64,000 bases of DNA from Saccharospirillum alexandrii_A (GCF_043641555.1 NZ_JBHZRJ010000003.1:620001-684000); one strand, 5' to 3'. Shown: positions 35,215 to 43,902, counted from the stretch's first letter. Program-made: numbers and translations. Notes: generated from the sequence alone by a model not told the origin.

Positions 35215-36427
35215 TTTTTTCCAGAACGGCGTGATTGCCAATCTGCACAATCTGGTGGACCGACCGCTGGCGTCCATGGAAAAGGAGTTGGTCGGTTTTT
35301 CCCATCAAAACCCCATGGCACTGGTGTTGCCGTCCCTGTATTCCGAGCTTGAACAGCCGGCTCTGGAGAACATCGTCCAGGAGTTGATTCCGGTGCCGTA
35401 TCTGAACGACATTGTGGTCGGGCTGGACCGGGCCAATCGCGAGGAGTTCAAGCATGCCCAGCAGTATTTTTCGCGGTTGCCGCAACAGGTACGGATTCTG
35501 TGGAACGATGGCCCGCGCTTGCAGGCCATAGACCGGTTACTGGCCAGCAAAGGCCTGGCACCGGCCGAGATGGGCAAGGGCCGCAACGTCTGGTATTGCT
35601 ACGGCTATATTCTGGCCGCCAACCGGGCCAAAGCAGTGGCCATGCACGATTGCGACATAAAAACCTACGATCGCAGCATGCTGGCGCGACTGATATACCC
35701 GGTGGCAAACCCGGCCTACCGGTATCAGTTCTGCAAGGGCTATTACGCCCGCATAGCCGACAATAAAATGAATGGGCGGGTGTGCCGCTTGCTGGTGTCT
35801 CCGCTGATACGGGCGTTGAAGATGGTGAAGGGTGAGAATGAGTTTCTCGAATACATGAGCTCGTTTCGCTATGCGTTGTCCGGTGAGTTCAGCCTGCGTA
35901 CCGACGTCTTGCGCAACATTCGCATCCCGAGTGACTGGGGCCTGGAGGTGGGCGTGCTGGCTGAACTGCACCGCAATTACAGCCCGCGCAGCATCTGCCA
36001 GGTGAATGTCGCGGATATCTATGACCACAAACATCAGCCGCTGAGCCCGGAAGACGCGCGTCAGGGGCTGTCGAAGATGTCGCGGGATATCAGTAAGGCG
36101 TTCTTTCGCAAGCTCGCCACCCAGGGCCAGGTTTTTACCGAAGAGCATTTTCGCACCATCAAGGCGACTTATTACCGGGTTGCGCTCGATTACATCGAAA
36201 CCTACTACAACGATGCCATCTTCAACGGGCTGTCGCTCGACCGGCATGCCGAAGAGGAGGCAGTGGAGTTATTTGCGCGCAATGTGATGTCTGCAGGACA
36301 GGAATTTCTGGAAAACCCCATGGCGACGCCTTTTATGCCCAGCTGGAGCCGGGTTCAGTCGGCCATTCCCGACATTCTTGAGCAAATATTTGATGCGGTG
36401 GAACTGGATAATCAGGAAATGGGCTAA
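35207..36427 (+). CDS. gpgS: Glucosyl-3-phosphoglycerate synthase (GT81)
   Basis: A 406-residue retaining glycosyltransferase of family GT81 that transfers glucose from an NDP-glucose to 3-phosphoglycerate. Visible motifs are VPYLNDIVVGLDRANREEF (donor domain), GKGRNVWYCYGYILA, and the metal-binding DCD in AMHDCDIK (residues 148-150). The EFLEYMSSFRYALSGEFSL block with WGLEVGVLAEL, and a conserved His/Tyr-rich DIYDHKHQPLS, follow. Length matches Persephonella and Methanococcoides GpgS. The ATG has a GGAG inside gpgP. Product is the compatible-solute precursor glucosyl-3-phosphoglycerate; the donor base (ADP/GDP/UDP) is not decidable here. Confidence 0.92.
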   Translation: MSDFFQNGVIANLHNLVDRPLASMEKELVGFSHQNPMALVLPSLYSELEQPALENIVQELIPVPYLNDIVVGLDRANREEFKHAQQYFSRLPQQVRILWNDGPRLQAIDRLLASKGLAPAEMGKGRNVWYCYGYILAANRAKAVAMHDCDIKTYDRSMLARLIYPVANPAYRYQFCKGYYARIADNKMNGRVCRLLVSPLIRALKMVKGENEFLEYMSSFRYALSGEFSLRTDVLRNIRIPSDWGLEVGVLAELHRNYSPRSICQVNVADIYDHKHQPLSPEDARQGLSKMSRDISKAFFRKLATQGQVFTEEHFRTIKATYYRVALDYIETYYNDAIFNGLSLDRHAEEEAVELFARNVMSAGQEFLENPMATPFMPSWSRVQSAIPDILEQIFDAVELDNQEMG

Positions 36428-36645
36428 CACAAGGCTCGCCACCGGGCGCCGTACGATCAATAATACCCACCTGAGCGACACCATGTCGCTCTACTCGAGC
36501 CGGTTCGCCGGGGTTTTACCCAATGCCAGCGAACCGTACGCTCATTCAATAAAGAGGTTGCTCCTGAAGCGACCCGATAAGCAGTACTACTATCAACCCG
36601 ATAATCAACCTGACCATTAACGTCAAAAAACACCAGGGAAGCACC

Positions 36646-37671
36646 ATGAAACCGCACTTTATGCAAACGCTGGGCGAGTTCATCATCGCCAATCAGAAAG
36701 ACTACCCGAACGCCTCCGGCGAGTTCTCCGCCCTGTTTTCGGCCATTCGACTGGCCGCCAAGGTCATTCACCGCGAGATCAACAAGGCGGGTCTGGCTGA
36801 CCTGGCCGGATTGGCCGGGGGTGACAACATTCAGGGCGAAGCACAACGTAAGCTAGACGTGCTGGCCAACGATACCTTCAAGGCTGCTCTGGCCGCGCGG
36901 GGCGTTGTCTGTGGCATTGCCTCAGAGGAAGAAGACCATTACATCCTGCTCGATGACGGCCTGAATACCGACAGCAAATACATCGTGCTGATGGATCCGC
37001 TCGATGGTTCTTCAAACATCGATGTGAACGTCTCCGTAGGTACGATCTTCTCGGTTTACAAGCGTCGCTCGCCCCTGGGGACCAAGGTTACCGATGCCGA
37101 TTTCTACCAGCGCGGCAACGAACAGGTTGCGGCCGGTTATGTGATTTACGGCTCGTCCACCATGATGGTGTACACCACCGGCCATGGAGTGAATGGCTTC
37201 ACCTTCGACCCAACGCTGGGCGTGTTCTGTTTGTCGCACCCGGATATGAAAACCCCGGAACTCGGACAGATCTATTCGGTTAACGAAGGCAACTACGTGC
37301 ATTTCCCGGACGGGGTGAAACGCTATATCAAGTACTGCCAGGTGGAAGACGCGGCTACCTCACGCCCCTATACCAGTCGCTACATTGGCTCGCTGGTGTC
37401 TGATATTCACCGTAATCTCATCTATGGCGGCATTTTCCTCTACCCGTCGTCAGCGCCTTATCCTGAGGGCAAACTTCGCCTGTTGTATGAGTGCAACCCC
37501 ATCGCCTTTCTGGTGGAGCAGGCCGGTGGCCGAGCCATCAGTGGGTCCGGGCAGCGTATTATGGACATCCAGCCCGAATCACTGCATGAGCGGGTGCCTT
37601 TCTTTGCCGGCTCCCGACGCATGATTGAAGACCTGGAAAGCTGTCTCGATGAGTTTGGCGGCAAAGGCTGA
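36646..37671 (+). CDS. fbp: Fructose-1,6-bisphosphatase, class I
   Basis: A 341-residue FBPase that removes the C1 phosphate of fructose-1,6-bisphosphate in gluconeogenesis. It shows the metal-binding SEEED (near residue 89) and MDPLDGSSN (near residue 115), VGTIFSVY, and the substrate motif YGGIFLYP..KLRLLYECNPIAFLVEQAGG. It lies 218 bases after gpgS on the same strand, with a hairpin GAGCGAC/GTCGCTC (36473-36491) between, so a separate promoter is possible. Gluconeogenic supply of hexose phosphates would serve the glycogen, glucan and glucosylglycerate genes nearby. Confidence 0.97.
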   Translation: MKPHFMQTLGEFIIANQKDYPNASGEFSALFSAIRLAAKVIHREINKAGLADLAGLAGGDNIQGEAQRKLDVLANDTFKAALAARGVVCGIASEEEDHYILLDDGLNTDSKYIVLMDPLDGSSNIDVNVSVGTIFSVYKRRSPLGTKVTDADFYQRGNEQVAAGYVIYGSSTMMVYTTGHGVNGFTFDPTLGVFCLSHPDMKTPELGQIYSVNEGNYVHFPDGVKRYIKYCQVEDAATSRPYTSRYIGSLVSDIHRNLIYGGIFLYPSSAPYPEGKLRLLYECNPIAFLVEQAGGRAISGSGQRIMDIQPESLHERVPFFAGSRRMIEDLESCLDEFGGKG

Positions 37672-37685
37672 TATTGCTGAGCAGA

Positions 37686-37722
37686 GTGGGGGCCGTGGCG
37701 GCTCCCCACACGCCTGTTTTTA
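37686..37722 (+). terminator. Terminator after fbp
   Basis: GTGGGG..CC..GG..CCCCAC hairpin followed by TGTTTTT, between the convergent fbp and deacetylase genes. Confidence 0.7.
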
Positions 37723-38754
37723 CCGGTCGGTTTGCACCAGCCAGGGTTGCGAGAACCAGTAGAAAAACGAGCCGCTGCGTGCCTGTGAGGTGCAGTTAAA
37801 GCGGTGGCGTCCATCACTGAGAGCCTCCGGTGTGCTTACCCGAAACCGGGTATCGTCCAGCCATTCGGCGTCAACCCAGGCGCTGTCGACAAAGCAGTTC
37901 AGGCTGCGGCTCATGTCGGAAGTGTCCGTCAGTTCCACGGTGACACTGGGGCGGGTCTCGGACGTCAGCATATCGGGCAGGGCCGTCCGGTTCACCGGCA
38001 TCGGCTTGCTGTTGATTTTGGTGATCAGGGTTTCCGGGTTGGCATAAACGCCTGCGGCGGCGAAACGGGGTATGGCACCCCAGTCACTGTCGGCGTTCAT
38101 GCCGCCCGAATGTTGTGCAAAGGCAATGAAGTCTTCATCCAGCAGCGCCTGTTTCAGCGACTCGTTGTATTCACCATAGGGGTAGGCAAACCAGCGCGGA
38201 ACGCCATCGCCAAGTTCGTCGGTCAGGCGTTGCTGGGCATGGCTGATGTTGTCGATCATCGCTTGCAGCCAGGCGTCATCGAGCGGCGAGTGGCGAACCA
38301 TGTAATCGTGATCCCGGCTGTGGTTGGTAATGGTGGCACCCCATTCCTGCAGGTCCCGAAGCTGATCCCAGCTCATCATTTCCTGGAAATTCTGGTCGAT
38401 TGGGTCGGTGGCGACAAACACCGTGAACGGTACGTCAAATTCCTTCAGTAACGGAAAGGCATTGGTGTGAATGTTCTCATAAGCGTCGTCAAAGGTAATG
38501 GCGACGGCTTTGTCGGGCAGGTCGATGTCGGCCTCGCCGCGCAGTGCAGCCAGCGCATCTTCCAGCGGTACCACGGTCACGTCATTGTCGCGTAACAACT
38601 GCAGGTGCTCCCGAAATCCGGAGGGGCTGATCGTCGTACTGGCCGGCGTGTCATTGGCGACGTGGTGGTAGACCAGAATATTAACCGAATCGGTTGCGTG
38701 CACGGTAATGCTGAACAGCATCGCACCTAGTGTCACTAGCAGACGCGGAATCAT
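37720..38754 (-). CDS. Secreted polysaccharide deacetylase (CE4/NodB fold)
   Basis: A 344-residue precursor with a signal peptide (cleavage near VHA-TD). The NodB domain (about residues 65-250) has motif 1 ITFDDAYENI (catalytic and metal Asp), motif 2 NHSRDHDYM in place of the usual H(S/T)xxH, and motif 3 RWFAYPYGEYN. The C-terminal 90 residues form a beta-rich tail of unknown role. It starts four bases inside the end of the sulfurtransferase gene (ATGA), so the two are co-translated. A cell-envelope glycan substrate is inferred; de-N-acetylation is the family reaction. Confidence 0.85.
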   Translation of the reverse strand: MIPRLLVTLGAMLFSITVHATDSVNILVYHHVANDTPASTTISPSGFREHLQLLRDNDVTVVPLEDALAALRGEADIDLPDKAVAITFDDAYENIHTNAFPLLKEFDVPFTVFVATDPIDQNFQEMMSWDQLRDLQEWGATITNHSRDHDYMVRHSPLDDAWLQAMIDNISHAQQRLTDELGDGVPRWFAYPYGEYNESLKQALLDEDFIAFAQHSGGMNADSDWGAIPRFAAAGVYANPETLITKINSKPMPVNRTALPDMLTSETRPSVTVELTDTSDMSRSLNCFVDSAWVDAEWLDDTRFRVSTPEALSDGRHRFNCTSQARSGSFFYWFSQPWLVQTDR

Positions 38755-39617
38755 AAAGCGGGCTCCTCGGATGGGGCGGTTTCAATGGGATGCTGCGGAT
38801 CGGTGATCCATTCACTCCAGGATCCGGCATATAAGCGGGGTTGCGGGTAGCCTGCCAGTGTCATGGCAAGAATAGTATGGCAGGCGGTAACGCCAGACCC
38901 GCAATAGCTGACGGTGTGCGGGCGATTGCCAACACTGGCGAAGCGACTGGCCAGGGTTTCCGGATTCAGGAAGCGACCGCTGGCGTCCAGGTTGCCGGTA
39001 AAATCGGCGCAGCGCGCTCCGGGAATATGGCCGGCTTTGGTATCCAGAGGCTCCTGCTCGCCGAGAAAGCGGGGCAGGGCCCTGGCATCCAGTAATGTCA
39101 GGTCAGACAGCCCGGCTTGTAGGTCTTTACCGGAGATTATCCAGTCTTGCGGGCAGGTAGCTTTGATGCTCCCGGCCCGGCGCGGGTGGCTGTCGGCGCC
39201 CGATTGCAGTGGCCCTTGCCAGGCATCCAGCCCGCCGTTGAGCACCTGAACCCGCGCAACACCTGCCCAGCGCAACAGCCACCAGGCTCGTGCGGCGAAC
39301 ATGGCATTATTCTGGTCATACACCACCGCGGTGGTGTCGTTGTTAACGCCCCAGTCGCGCAAGCGGGCTTGCCAGTCTTCCGGGTGGGGCAGAGGGTGGC
39401 GACCGGTCTGGCCGGGAATGCGGGTGCCGGACAGATCCCGGTCCAGGTGCGCATAGACCGCCCCGGGCAGGTGTTCGCGCAGGTAATGCTGTTCGCCTGC
39501 AGCCGGATCGGCCAGATTGAACCGACAGTCCAGAATCAGGGGTGACACGATGTCGGGGTTGGCCAGCCAGTCGGCCAGCTGATCAGCCTCGATAAGCGGA
39601 TGAGTTGCGATAGACAT
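38751..39617 (-). CDS. sseA: Thiosulfate/3-mercaptopyruvate sulfurtransferase
   Basis: A 288-residue tandem-rhodanese protein. The first domain (about 15-135) is inactive; the second carries the active-site loop CGSGVTACH, with Cys near residue 239. CG(S/T)GVT loops mark 3-mercaptopyruvate sulfurtransferases, in contrast to CRKGVT of thiosulfate rhodaneses. It transfers sulfane sulfur to thiols or cyanide. ATG 39617 follows AAAGGAAG; an ATG six codons upstream is less likely. It is upstream of and overlapping the deacetylase gene. Confidence 0.93.
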   Translation of the reverse strand: MSIATHPLIEADQLADWLANPDIVSPLILDCRFNLADPAAGEQHYLREHLPGAVYAHLDRDLSGTRIPGQTGRHPLPHPEDWQARLRDWGVNNDTTAVVYDQNNAMFAARAWWLLRWAGVARVQVLNGGLDAWQGPLQSGADSHPRRAGSIKATCPQDWIISGKDLQAGLSDLTLLDARALPRFLGEQEPLDTKAGHIPGARCADFTGNLDASGRFLNPETLASRFASVGNRPHTVSYCGSGVTACHTILAMTLAGYPQPRLYAGSWSEWITDPQHPIETAPSEEPAL

Positions 39618-39722
39618 GCGTCGGCTTCCTTTCAATTGACCAGGTACGATAGCGACTAATAGCGTCTATGAGAAGTACAGGGGCTGTCATGAGAGGGTAA
39701 GCGTTATGTGCGGAGGAAGGTA

Positions 39723-39797
39723 TGGCTGGGCCGGCAGGACTCGAACCTGCGAATGACGGGATCAAAACCCGTTGCCTTACCACTTGGCGACGGCCCA
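39723..39797 (-). tRNA. tRNA-Gln (anticodon UUG), copy 2 of operon
   Basis: A 75-base cloverleaf read on the minus strand: acceptor TGGGCCG/CGGCCCA, anticodon stem ACGGG/CCCGT with loop TTTTGAT giving UUG, T-arm GCAGG TTCGAGT CCTGC, encoded CCA. It is identical to the copy at 39858-39932. Confidence 0.96.
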
Positions 39798-39857
39798 ATA
39801 GAATACGTAAACAATACCGTCTACAGAGGGGAGATGATACCACTGAAGGCGGGGAGA

Positions 39858-39932
39858 TGGCTGGGCCGGCAGGACTCGAACCTGCGAATGACGGGATCAA
39901 AACCCGTTGCCTTACCACTTGGCGACGGCCCA
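39858..39932 (-). tRNA. tRNA-Gln (anticodon UUG), copy 1 of operon
   Basis: Same sequence as the neighbouring copy, 60 bases away; lies between tRNA-Met and the second tRNA-Gln in one transcript. Confidence 0.96.
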
Positions 39933-39941
39933 TTAAGAAGT

Positions 39942-40018
39942 TGGTGGCTATGGCTGGACTTGAACCAGCGACCCCAGCATTATGAATGCTGTGCTCTAAC
40001 CAGCTGAGCTACATAGCC
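39942..40018 (-). tRNA. tRNA-Met, elongator (anticodon CAU)
   Basis: A 77-base cloverleaf starting GGCTATGTAGCTCAG, anticodon stem CAGCA/TGCTG with loop TTCATAA, T-arm GCTGG TTCAAGT CCAGC, encoded CCA. The paired acceptor end (G1-C72) and TAGCTCAG D-arm mark the elongator form. Confidence 0.96.
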
Positions 40019-40034
40019 TCCGTAACGGCTGCGT

Positions 40035-40062
40035 ATTATGCGAATATTTTCCAGTGTGTCAA
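40035..40062 (-). promoter_or_regulatory. Promoter of the Met-Gln-Gln tRNA operon
   Basis: On the minus strand TTGACA (40057-40062), 16-base spacer, CATAAT (40035-40040); predicted start about 10 bases before the tRNA-Met 5' end. Confidence 0.8.
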
Positions 40063-40410
40063 CACGAACATCTCGTTTTTTTCAAAAAATTCAAGGGCTT
40101 AGAACCCTGAATCCGGAGATGAAACCCTGTCTGAAGCGCACGGAATGCGGTGCCGGTATCGGCTTGCTCACACAATGGCAAAGCCGGTCGGCGATTTTCG
40201 CAGGATTGACCAAAAAAACAAGCCATCCGTGCAATCTGTTCAAATGGCCTGTAGTGACGCGTTTTGTGACCGGGTGCCGAATACGGCAAGCGGCGCTATT
40301 GTTTCCAGCCGCAGCTCGTTAAACTGCCGGGCAGAGGCTGCGGCCGGTTATCCGGCCGGCTGAGCCCTGTTCGGGAATTCTGTGATTTTACCGCATTGAA
40401 GGAGAGTAAA
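40063..40410. other. Gap between the tRNA operon and lemA-like gene
   Basis: About 350 bases; apart from a Pu-rich ribosome site (GAAGGAG) before the LemA gene, I see no gene or strong regulatory motif. Confidence 0.4.
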
Positions 40411-41007
40411 ATGGAGTCGTGGATCAGTACTGTTATTACCTGGGGTATACCTGCCGTCATCCTGATCGTAGGCGTGGTCATATACAACCGGCTGGTCGCA
40501 CTGCGCAACCGCTTCAAGAATGCGTTCTCCCAGATAGACGTGCAGTTGCAACGCCGACATGACCTCATTCCCAATCTGGTCGAAACCGCCAAGAAGTACA
40601 TGGCGCATGAGCGGGAAACATTGGAAAACGTGACTTCAGCCCGTAACCAGGCCGTTGCGGCCCAGAAAACAGCGGCAGCTGACCCTACCAATGGCCCCAT
40701 GGTCGATATGCTGAGCAAGGCCGAGGGCATGCTGACCGGTGCGCTGGGACGACTGTTTGCAGTCTCTGAAGCCTACCCGGATCTCAAGGCCGACGGCACC
40801 ATGCGGGACTTAATGGAGAGCCTGGAGACGACTGAAAACAAGGTTGCCTTCTCCCGCCAGGCCTACAACGATGCGGTCATGAACTACCAGACTTACAAGG
40901 AATCCTTCCCCAATAATCTGCTGGCGGGTGTCACCGGCTTCAAAGATGCGGCCTTGTTTGAACTGGAGAACCCCGAAGCTCGCGAGGCGCCCAAGGTTCA
41001 ATTTTAA
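40411..41007 (+). CDS. LemA family membrane protein
   Basis: A 198-residue LemA protein with an N-terminal helix (about 6-27) in the membrane and a helical bundle body showing the family signature NRFKNAFSQIDVQLQRRHDLIPNLVETAKKY (near 38-68) and YPDLKAD. The function of LemA is not established; the pairing with an M48 peptidase 14 bases downstream is seen in several proteobacteria and suggests a joint envelope role. ATG 40411 follows GAAGGAG. Length is typical. Confidence 0.92.
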   Translation: MESWISTVITWGIPAVILIVGVVIYNRLVALRNRFKNAFSQIDVQLQRRHDLIPNLVETAKKYMAHERETLENVTSARNQAVAAQKTAAADPTNGPMVDMLSKAEGMLTGALGRLFAVSEAYPDLKADGTMRDLMESLETTENKVAFSRQAYNDAVMNYQTYKESFPNNLLAGVTGFKDAALFELENPEAREAPKVQF

Positions 41008-41021
41008 ACAGGCGCTGATGG

Positions 41022-42938
41022 ATGGACTTTTTTGATCATCAGGACCAGGCCCGACGCAAGTCCGGACAACTGGTACTTCTGTTTGTGCTCGGTGTGCTGG
41101 TCACCGCTTTTCTGGTTAACCTGTTGGGCTTTGGCATCTGGCTGCTGATTCAGGGGTATGCCGGGACTGGCCTGCCGGCGACGGTATGGCAGTCGTTGCA
41201 AGGGTGGCTTACCAGTCACTATGCCTGGCAACTGGCGCTCGGCACTCTACTGATTATTGCCGCTGGTTCACTGGCGGCCTACTGGCAACTGCGCCAGGGT
41301 GGGGGCGAGGTCGTGGCGCGCTGGTCGGGTGCTCGCCAGGTCGACTACCAGCAGAATGAACCGGCTGTTCAGCAGTTCATTAACGTCAGCGAGGAAATGG
41401 CCATCGCCGCCGGTGCTCCGGTGCCCAGCCTTTATGTGATGGAGCAGGAGACGGCGATCAATGCCTTTGTTGCCGGTTACCAGGCCGACCAGGCTGTACT
41501 GGTGGTATCCCGCGGTGCGCTTGACGCCCTGAGCCGGGATGAATTGCAAGGTGTGGTGGGCCACGAGTTCAGTCACATCCTCAATGGCGATATGCGTCTG
41601 AATGTTCGCCTGATGGCGGTACTGGCGGGTCTGATTCAGATCGGTCAGGCAGGCCGCTGGATGTGGAATTCGATGTACATCGGGTTCCGATCCAGCCGCC
41701 GCGGTCGCTCCGATGCTGCTCTGGCGATGCTAGGGCTGGGGTTGATTCTGATTGGCTACGTTGGTGTTCTGACAGCCCGGGTGATTAAAGCGGGTGTCTC
41801 GCGCCAGCGTGAGTATCTGGCTGATGCCAGCGCGGTTCAGTTTACCCGCAACCCCGATGGCATCGCCGGGGCGCTCTACAAGATCCGCGAACACGTTCAG
41901 GGTAGCCAGCTGCAACACCGACACGCTGAAGACATGTCGCACTTTTGCTTTGGGGAAAGCGTGGCACTGTCGAGCATGATGGCAACGCACCCGCCGCTGG
42001 ATGATCGCATCCGCCGGGTGAATCCTACCTTTATGGCCCGGGCACGCCATCGCAGCCGCGCCAGCGAGCAGGCAGACAGCGCAGTGGCGCGCACCGCACC
42101 GGATGCCTTCGAGCAGGTGATGGGGGTGGCAACGCTGGGTGCCCTGGCTGGGACCGTGCGGCCAGATCACCTCGATTATGCCCGGCGGCTCTATAAGAAC
42201 ATCCCGGAGCAAGTTCGCCACTCGGTGCATCAGTCAGCCGGGGCCAGAGCCTTTTGTTACAGTCAGATCATGCTGGCCAGTCCGGGCCACGAGCAGGCTC
42301 TGCTGAACCTGATCAAACAGGAGGATGTGTCGGCCGTTGAAGTGCTCCGGCGGTTATGGCCCTTTTATCAGAAGCTCGACCCGCAATTGCGGCTGCCATT
42401 GCTCGACATGGCCGTGCCGGTGCTCAAACGGCTGGATGAGCGCGAGCGACTGGTGTTTCTGGACCGGCTGAGCCGGCTGGCAGCTATGGATGAGGAGCTG
42501 GCGCTGCGCGAATGGGTATTGCTGGCGCAAGTGCGCCGACATTTGTCCGGTGCCGGTGCAACCGGTTCGCAGGTTACCCGGCCCATTAAAGAGTGTGGGC
42601 AGGATCTGCAGACAGTGCTCTCGGCACTGGTGCATGTGAACCGTCAGCCAACACTGGCCAGAGCCGCCTATGAGCAGGCAATACAACCTTTCGAGCTTGC
42701 CGATAAGTCCCTGCTTGCGCCGGAACAGGCCAGTTTTGCGGCCGTAACCGGCGCGCTGGAGCATTTGGGGGAAATCGCCTATTTCTGGCGCCGGGCGGTG
42801 TTGCAAGCCTGCGTTGATGTCATTCGTGCAGACGGTGCCATTCATCAGGATGAATACGAGCTGCTTCGGACTCTGGCGGATTGCCTGGGGTGCCCGATAC
42901 CGCCGATGGTCGAGCATGAGTGGCGCCCGGGCGGCTAG
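41022..42938 (+). CDS. M48-family membrane metallopeptidase
   Basis: A 638-residue protein with two N-terminal membrane helices (about 15-45 and 70-88), an M48 zinc protease domain with HEFSH (near residue 181) and the distal glutamate motif REYLADASAVQF, and an internal pair of membrane helices around 205-260. A C-terminal helical region of about 280 residues ends with a tellurite-resistance/DnaJ-like DVIRADGAIHQDEYELLRTLAD. HtpX-like quality control is likely; the long C-terminal extension sets it apart from HtpX (about 290 residues). It is co-transcribed with the LemA gene. Confidence 0.88.
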   Translation: MDFFDHQDQARRKSGQLVLLFVLGVLVTAFLVNLLGFGIWLLIQGYAGTGLPATVWQSLQGWLTSHYAWQLALGTLLIIAAGSLAAYWQLRQGGGEVVARWSGARQVDYQQNEPAVQQFINVSEEMAIAAGAPVPSLYVMEQETAINAFVAGYQADQAVLVVSRGALDALSRDELQGVVGHEFSHILNGDMRLNVRLMAVLAGLIQIGQAGRWMWNSMYIGFRSSRRGRSDAALAMLGLGLILIGYVGVLTARVIKAGVSRQREYLADASAVQFTRNPDGIAGALYKIREHVQGSQLQHRHAEDMSHFCFGESVALSSMMATHPPLDDRIRRVNPTFMARARHRSRASEQADSAVARTAPDAFEQVMGVATLGALAGTVRPDHLDYARRLYKNIPEQVRHSVHQSAGARAFCYSQIMLASPGHEQALLNLIKQEDVSAVEVLRRLWPFYQKLDPQLRLPLLDMAVPVLKRLDERERLVFLDRLSRLAAMDEELALREWVLLAQVRRHLSGAGATGSQVTRPIKECGQDLQTVLSALVHVNRQPTLARAAYEQAIQPFELADKSLLAPEQASFAAVTGALEHLGEIAYFWRRAVLQACVDVIRADGAIHQDEYELLRTLADCLGCPIPPMVEHEWRPGG

Positions 42939-43015
42939 CGCACTGTAACAGACTAAATGTCTTCACCAGCGAGTCGCCAGGCAGTCAGATGCAAGGTGCA
43001 CTGGCCCTGTTTTTC

Positions 43016-43044
43016 TTGATTATACCTACGGCATTCTATATTAT
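43016..43044 (+). promoter_or_regulatory. Promoter of the rpsF operon
   Basis: TTGATT (43016-43021), 17-base spacer, TATTAT (43039-43044); gives a leader of about 155 bases before rpsF. Confidence 0.55.
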
Positions 43045-43164
43045 GCGCGCCCTTCCGGCCTGTCTCAGGCAGGGAGGTTTGTGCCTTTTGCATGGGCAGG
43101 GCCGAGCGGTTACGCCGTTTCGGGCCGGGCCATAACAAGGGCTGAAGAGTCACTCCTTACCTTA

Positions 43165-43203
43165 CTGCGGCCGCACCGCAGGAGGTTGCCAAAACCGCAA
43201 GGA
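43165..43203 (+). promoter_or_regulatory. Candidate S6:S18-responsive leader hairpin
   Basis: A perfect stem CTGCGG/CCGCAG with a CCGCA loop (43165-43181) stands just before the rpsF ribosome site. Bacterial rpsF leaders are known to bind the S6:S18 dimer through a hairpin exposing CCG, so autoregulation is plausible. Confidence 0.4.
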
Positions 43204-43209
43204 GATTTT

Positions 43210-43632
43210 ATGCGTCATTACGAAATCGTTCTGCTGGTCCATCCTGACCAGTCAGAGCAAGTACCGGCCATGATCGAGCGTTACACCTCTGTTGTAACCG
43301 AGAAAGGTGGCAAGGTACATCGCCATGAAGATTGGGGCCGCCGTCAACTGGCTTACCCGATTCTCAATGCTCACAAGGCTCATTATGTTCTGCTGAACAT
43401 CGAAGCTGACAACGACACCGTTGAAGATCTGAAGAGCACCTTCCGGTTTAACGATGCCATCATCCGCAACATGATCATGCGTCGCAAAGATGCTGACACT
43501 GAAGCATCCCCGATGATGAAGAGCGTTGAAGCCAAGAAGGCCAAAGACGAAGCTCAGGCTGCTGTTGCCCGCAACCGCGCTGAAGAGACTGAGTCCGAGC
43601 CCGAGAACGACGAAGAGTCTGAAGAAGCCTAA
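43210..43632 (+). CDS. rpsF: 30S ribosomal protein S6
   Basis: A 140-residue bS6 with the N-terminal MRHYEIVLLVHPDQSEQV, the RRQLAYPI core and FNDAIIRNMIMR. The C-terminal tail is long and very acidic (about residues 98-140, ending ENDEESEEA), a site modified by RimK-type glutamylation in other bacteria. It binds S18 in the 30S platform. ATG 43210 follows AAGGAG. First gene of the rpsF-rpsR-DUF2232-rplI operon. Confidence 0.97.
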   Translation: MRHYEIVLLVHPDQSEQVPAMIERYTSVVTEKGGKVHRHEDWGRRQLAYPILNAHKAHYVLLNIEADNDTVEDLKSTFRFNDAIIRNMIMRRKDADTEASPMMKSVEAKKAKDEAQAAVARNRAEETESEPENDEESEEA

Positions 43633-43649
43633 CAACGAGGAGCATTCAC

Positions 43650-43877
43650 ATGGCACGTTTTTTCCGCCGCCGCAAATTCTGCCGTTTCACTGCAGAAGGC
43701 ATCAAGGAAATCGATTACAAAGATGTAGACCTGTTGAAGGGCTACGTTACTGAAACCGGCAAGATCGTACCCAGCCGGATCACCGGTACCCGTGCACGTT
43801 ACCAGCGCCAGTTGTCTTCGGCCATCAAGCGTGCTCGCTACCTTGCCTTGCTGCCTTACACCGACAGTCACCAGTAA
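43650..43877 (+). CDS. rpsR: 30S ribosomal protein S18
   Basis: A 75-residue bS18 with the family pattern FFRRRKFCRFTAEG, DYKDVDLLKGYVTETGKIVPSRITGT and RYQRQLSSAIKRARYLALLPY. It is an RNA-binding platform protein that pairs with S6. A single cysteine is present. Spacing from rpsF is 17 bases, with CGAGGAG as ribosome site. Confidence 0.98.
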   Translation: MARFFRRRKFCRFTAEGIKEIDYKDVDLLKGYVTETGKIVPSRITGTRARYQRQLSSAIKRARYLALLPYTDSHQ

Positions 43878-43902
43878 GTCGGATTAAAGGGAGGACCCTG
43901 GC

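Noticed and set aside
36484..36620. 45-codon open frame between gpgS and fbp
   Set aside because: It begins inside a hairpin, lacks a ribosome site and ends in a repetitive YYYQPDNQPDH; coding status is not supported.
39722..39985. Open frames running across the tRNA genes
   Set aside because: They only translate the duplicated tRNA-Gln DNA (repeated AGPAGLEPANDG) and are not genes.
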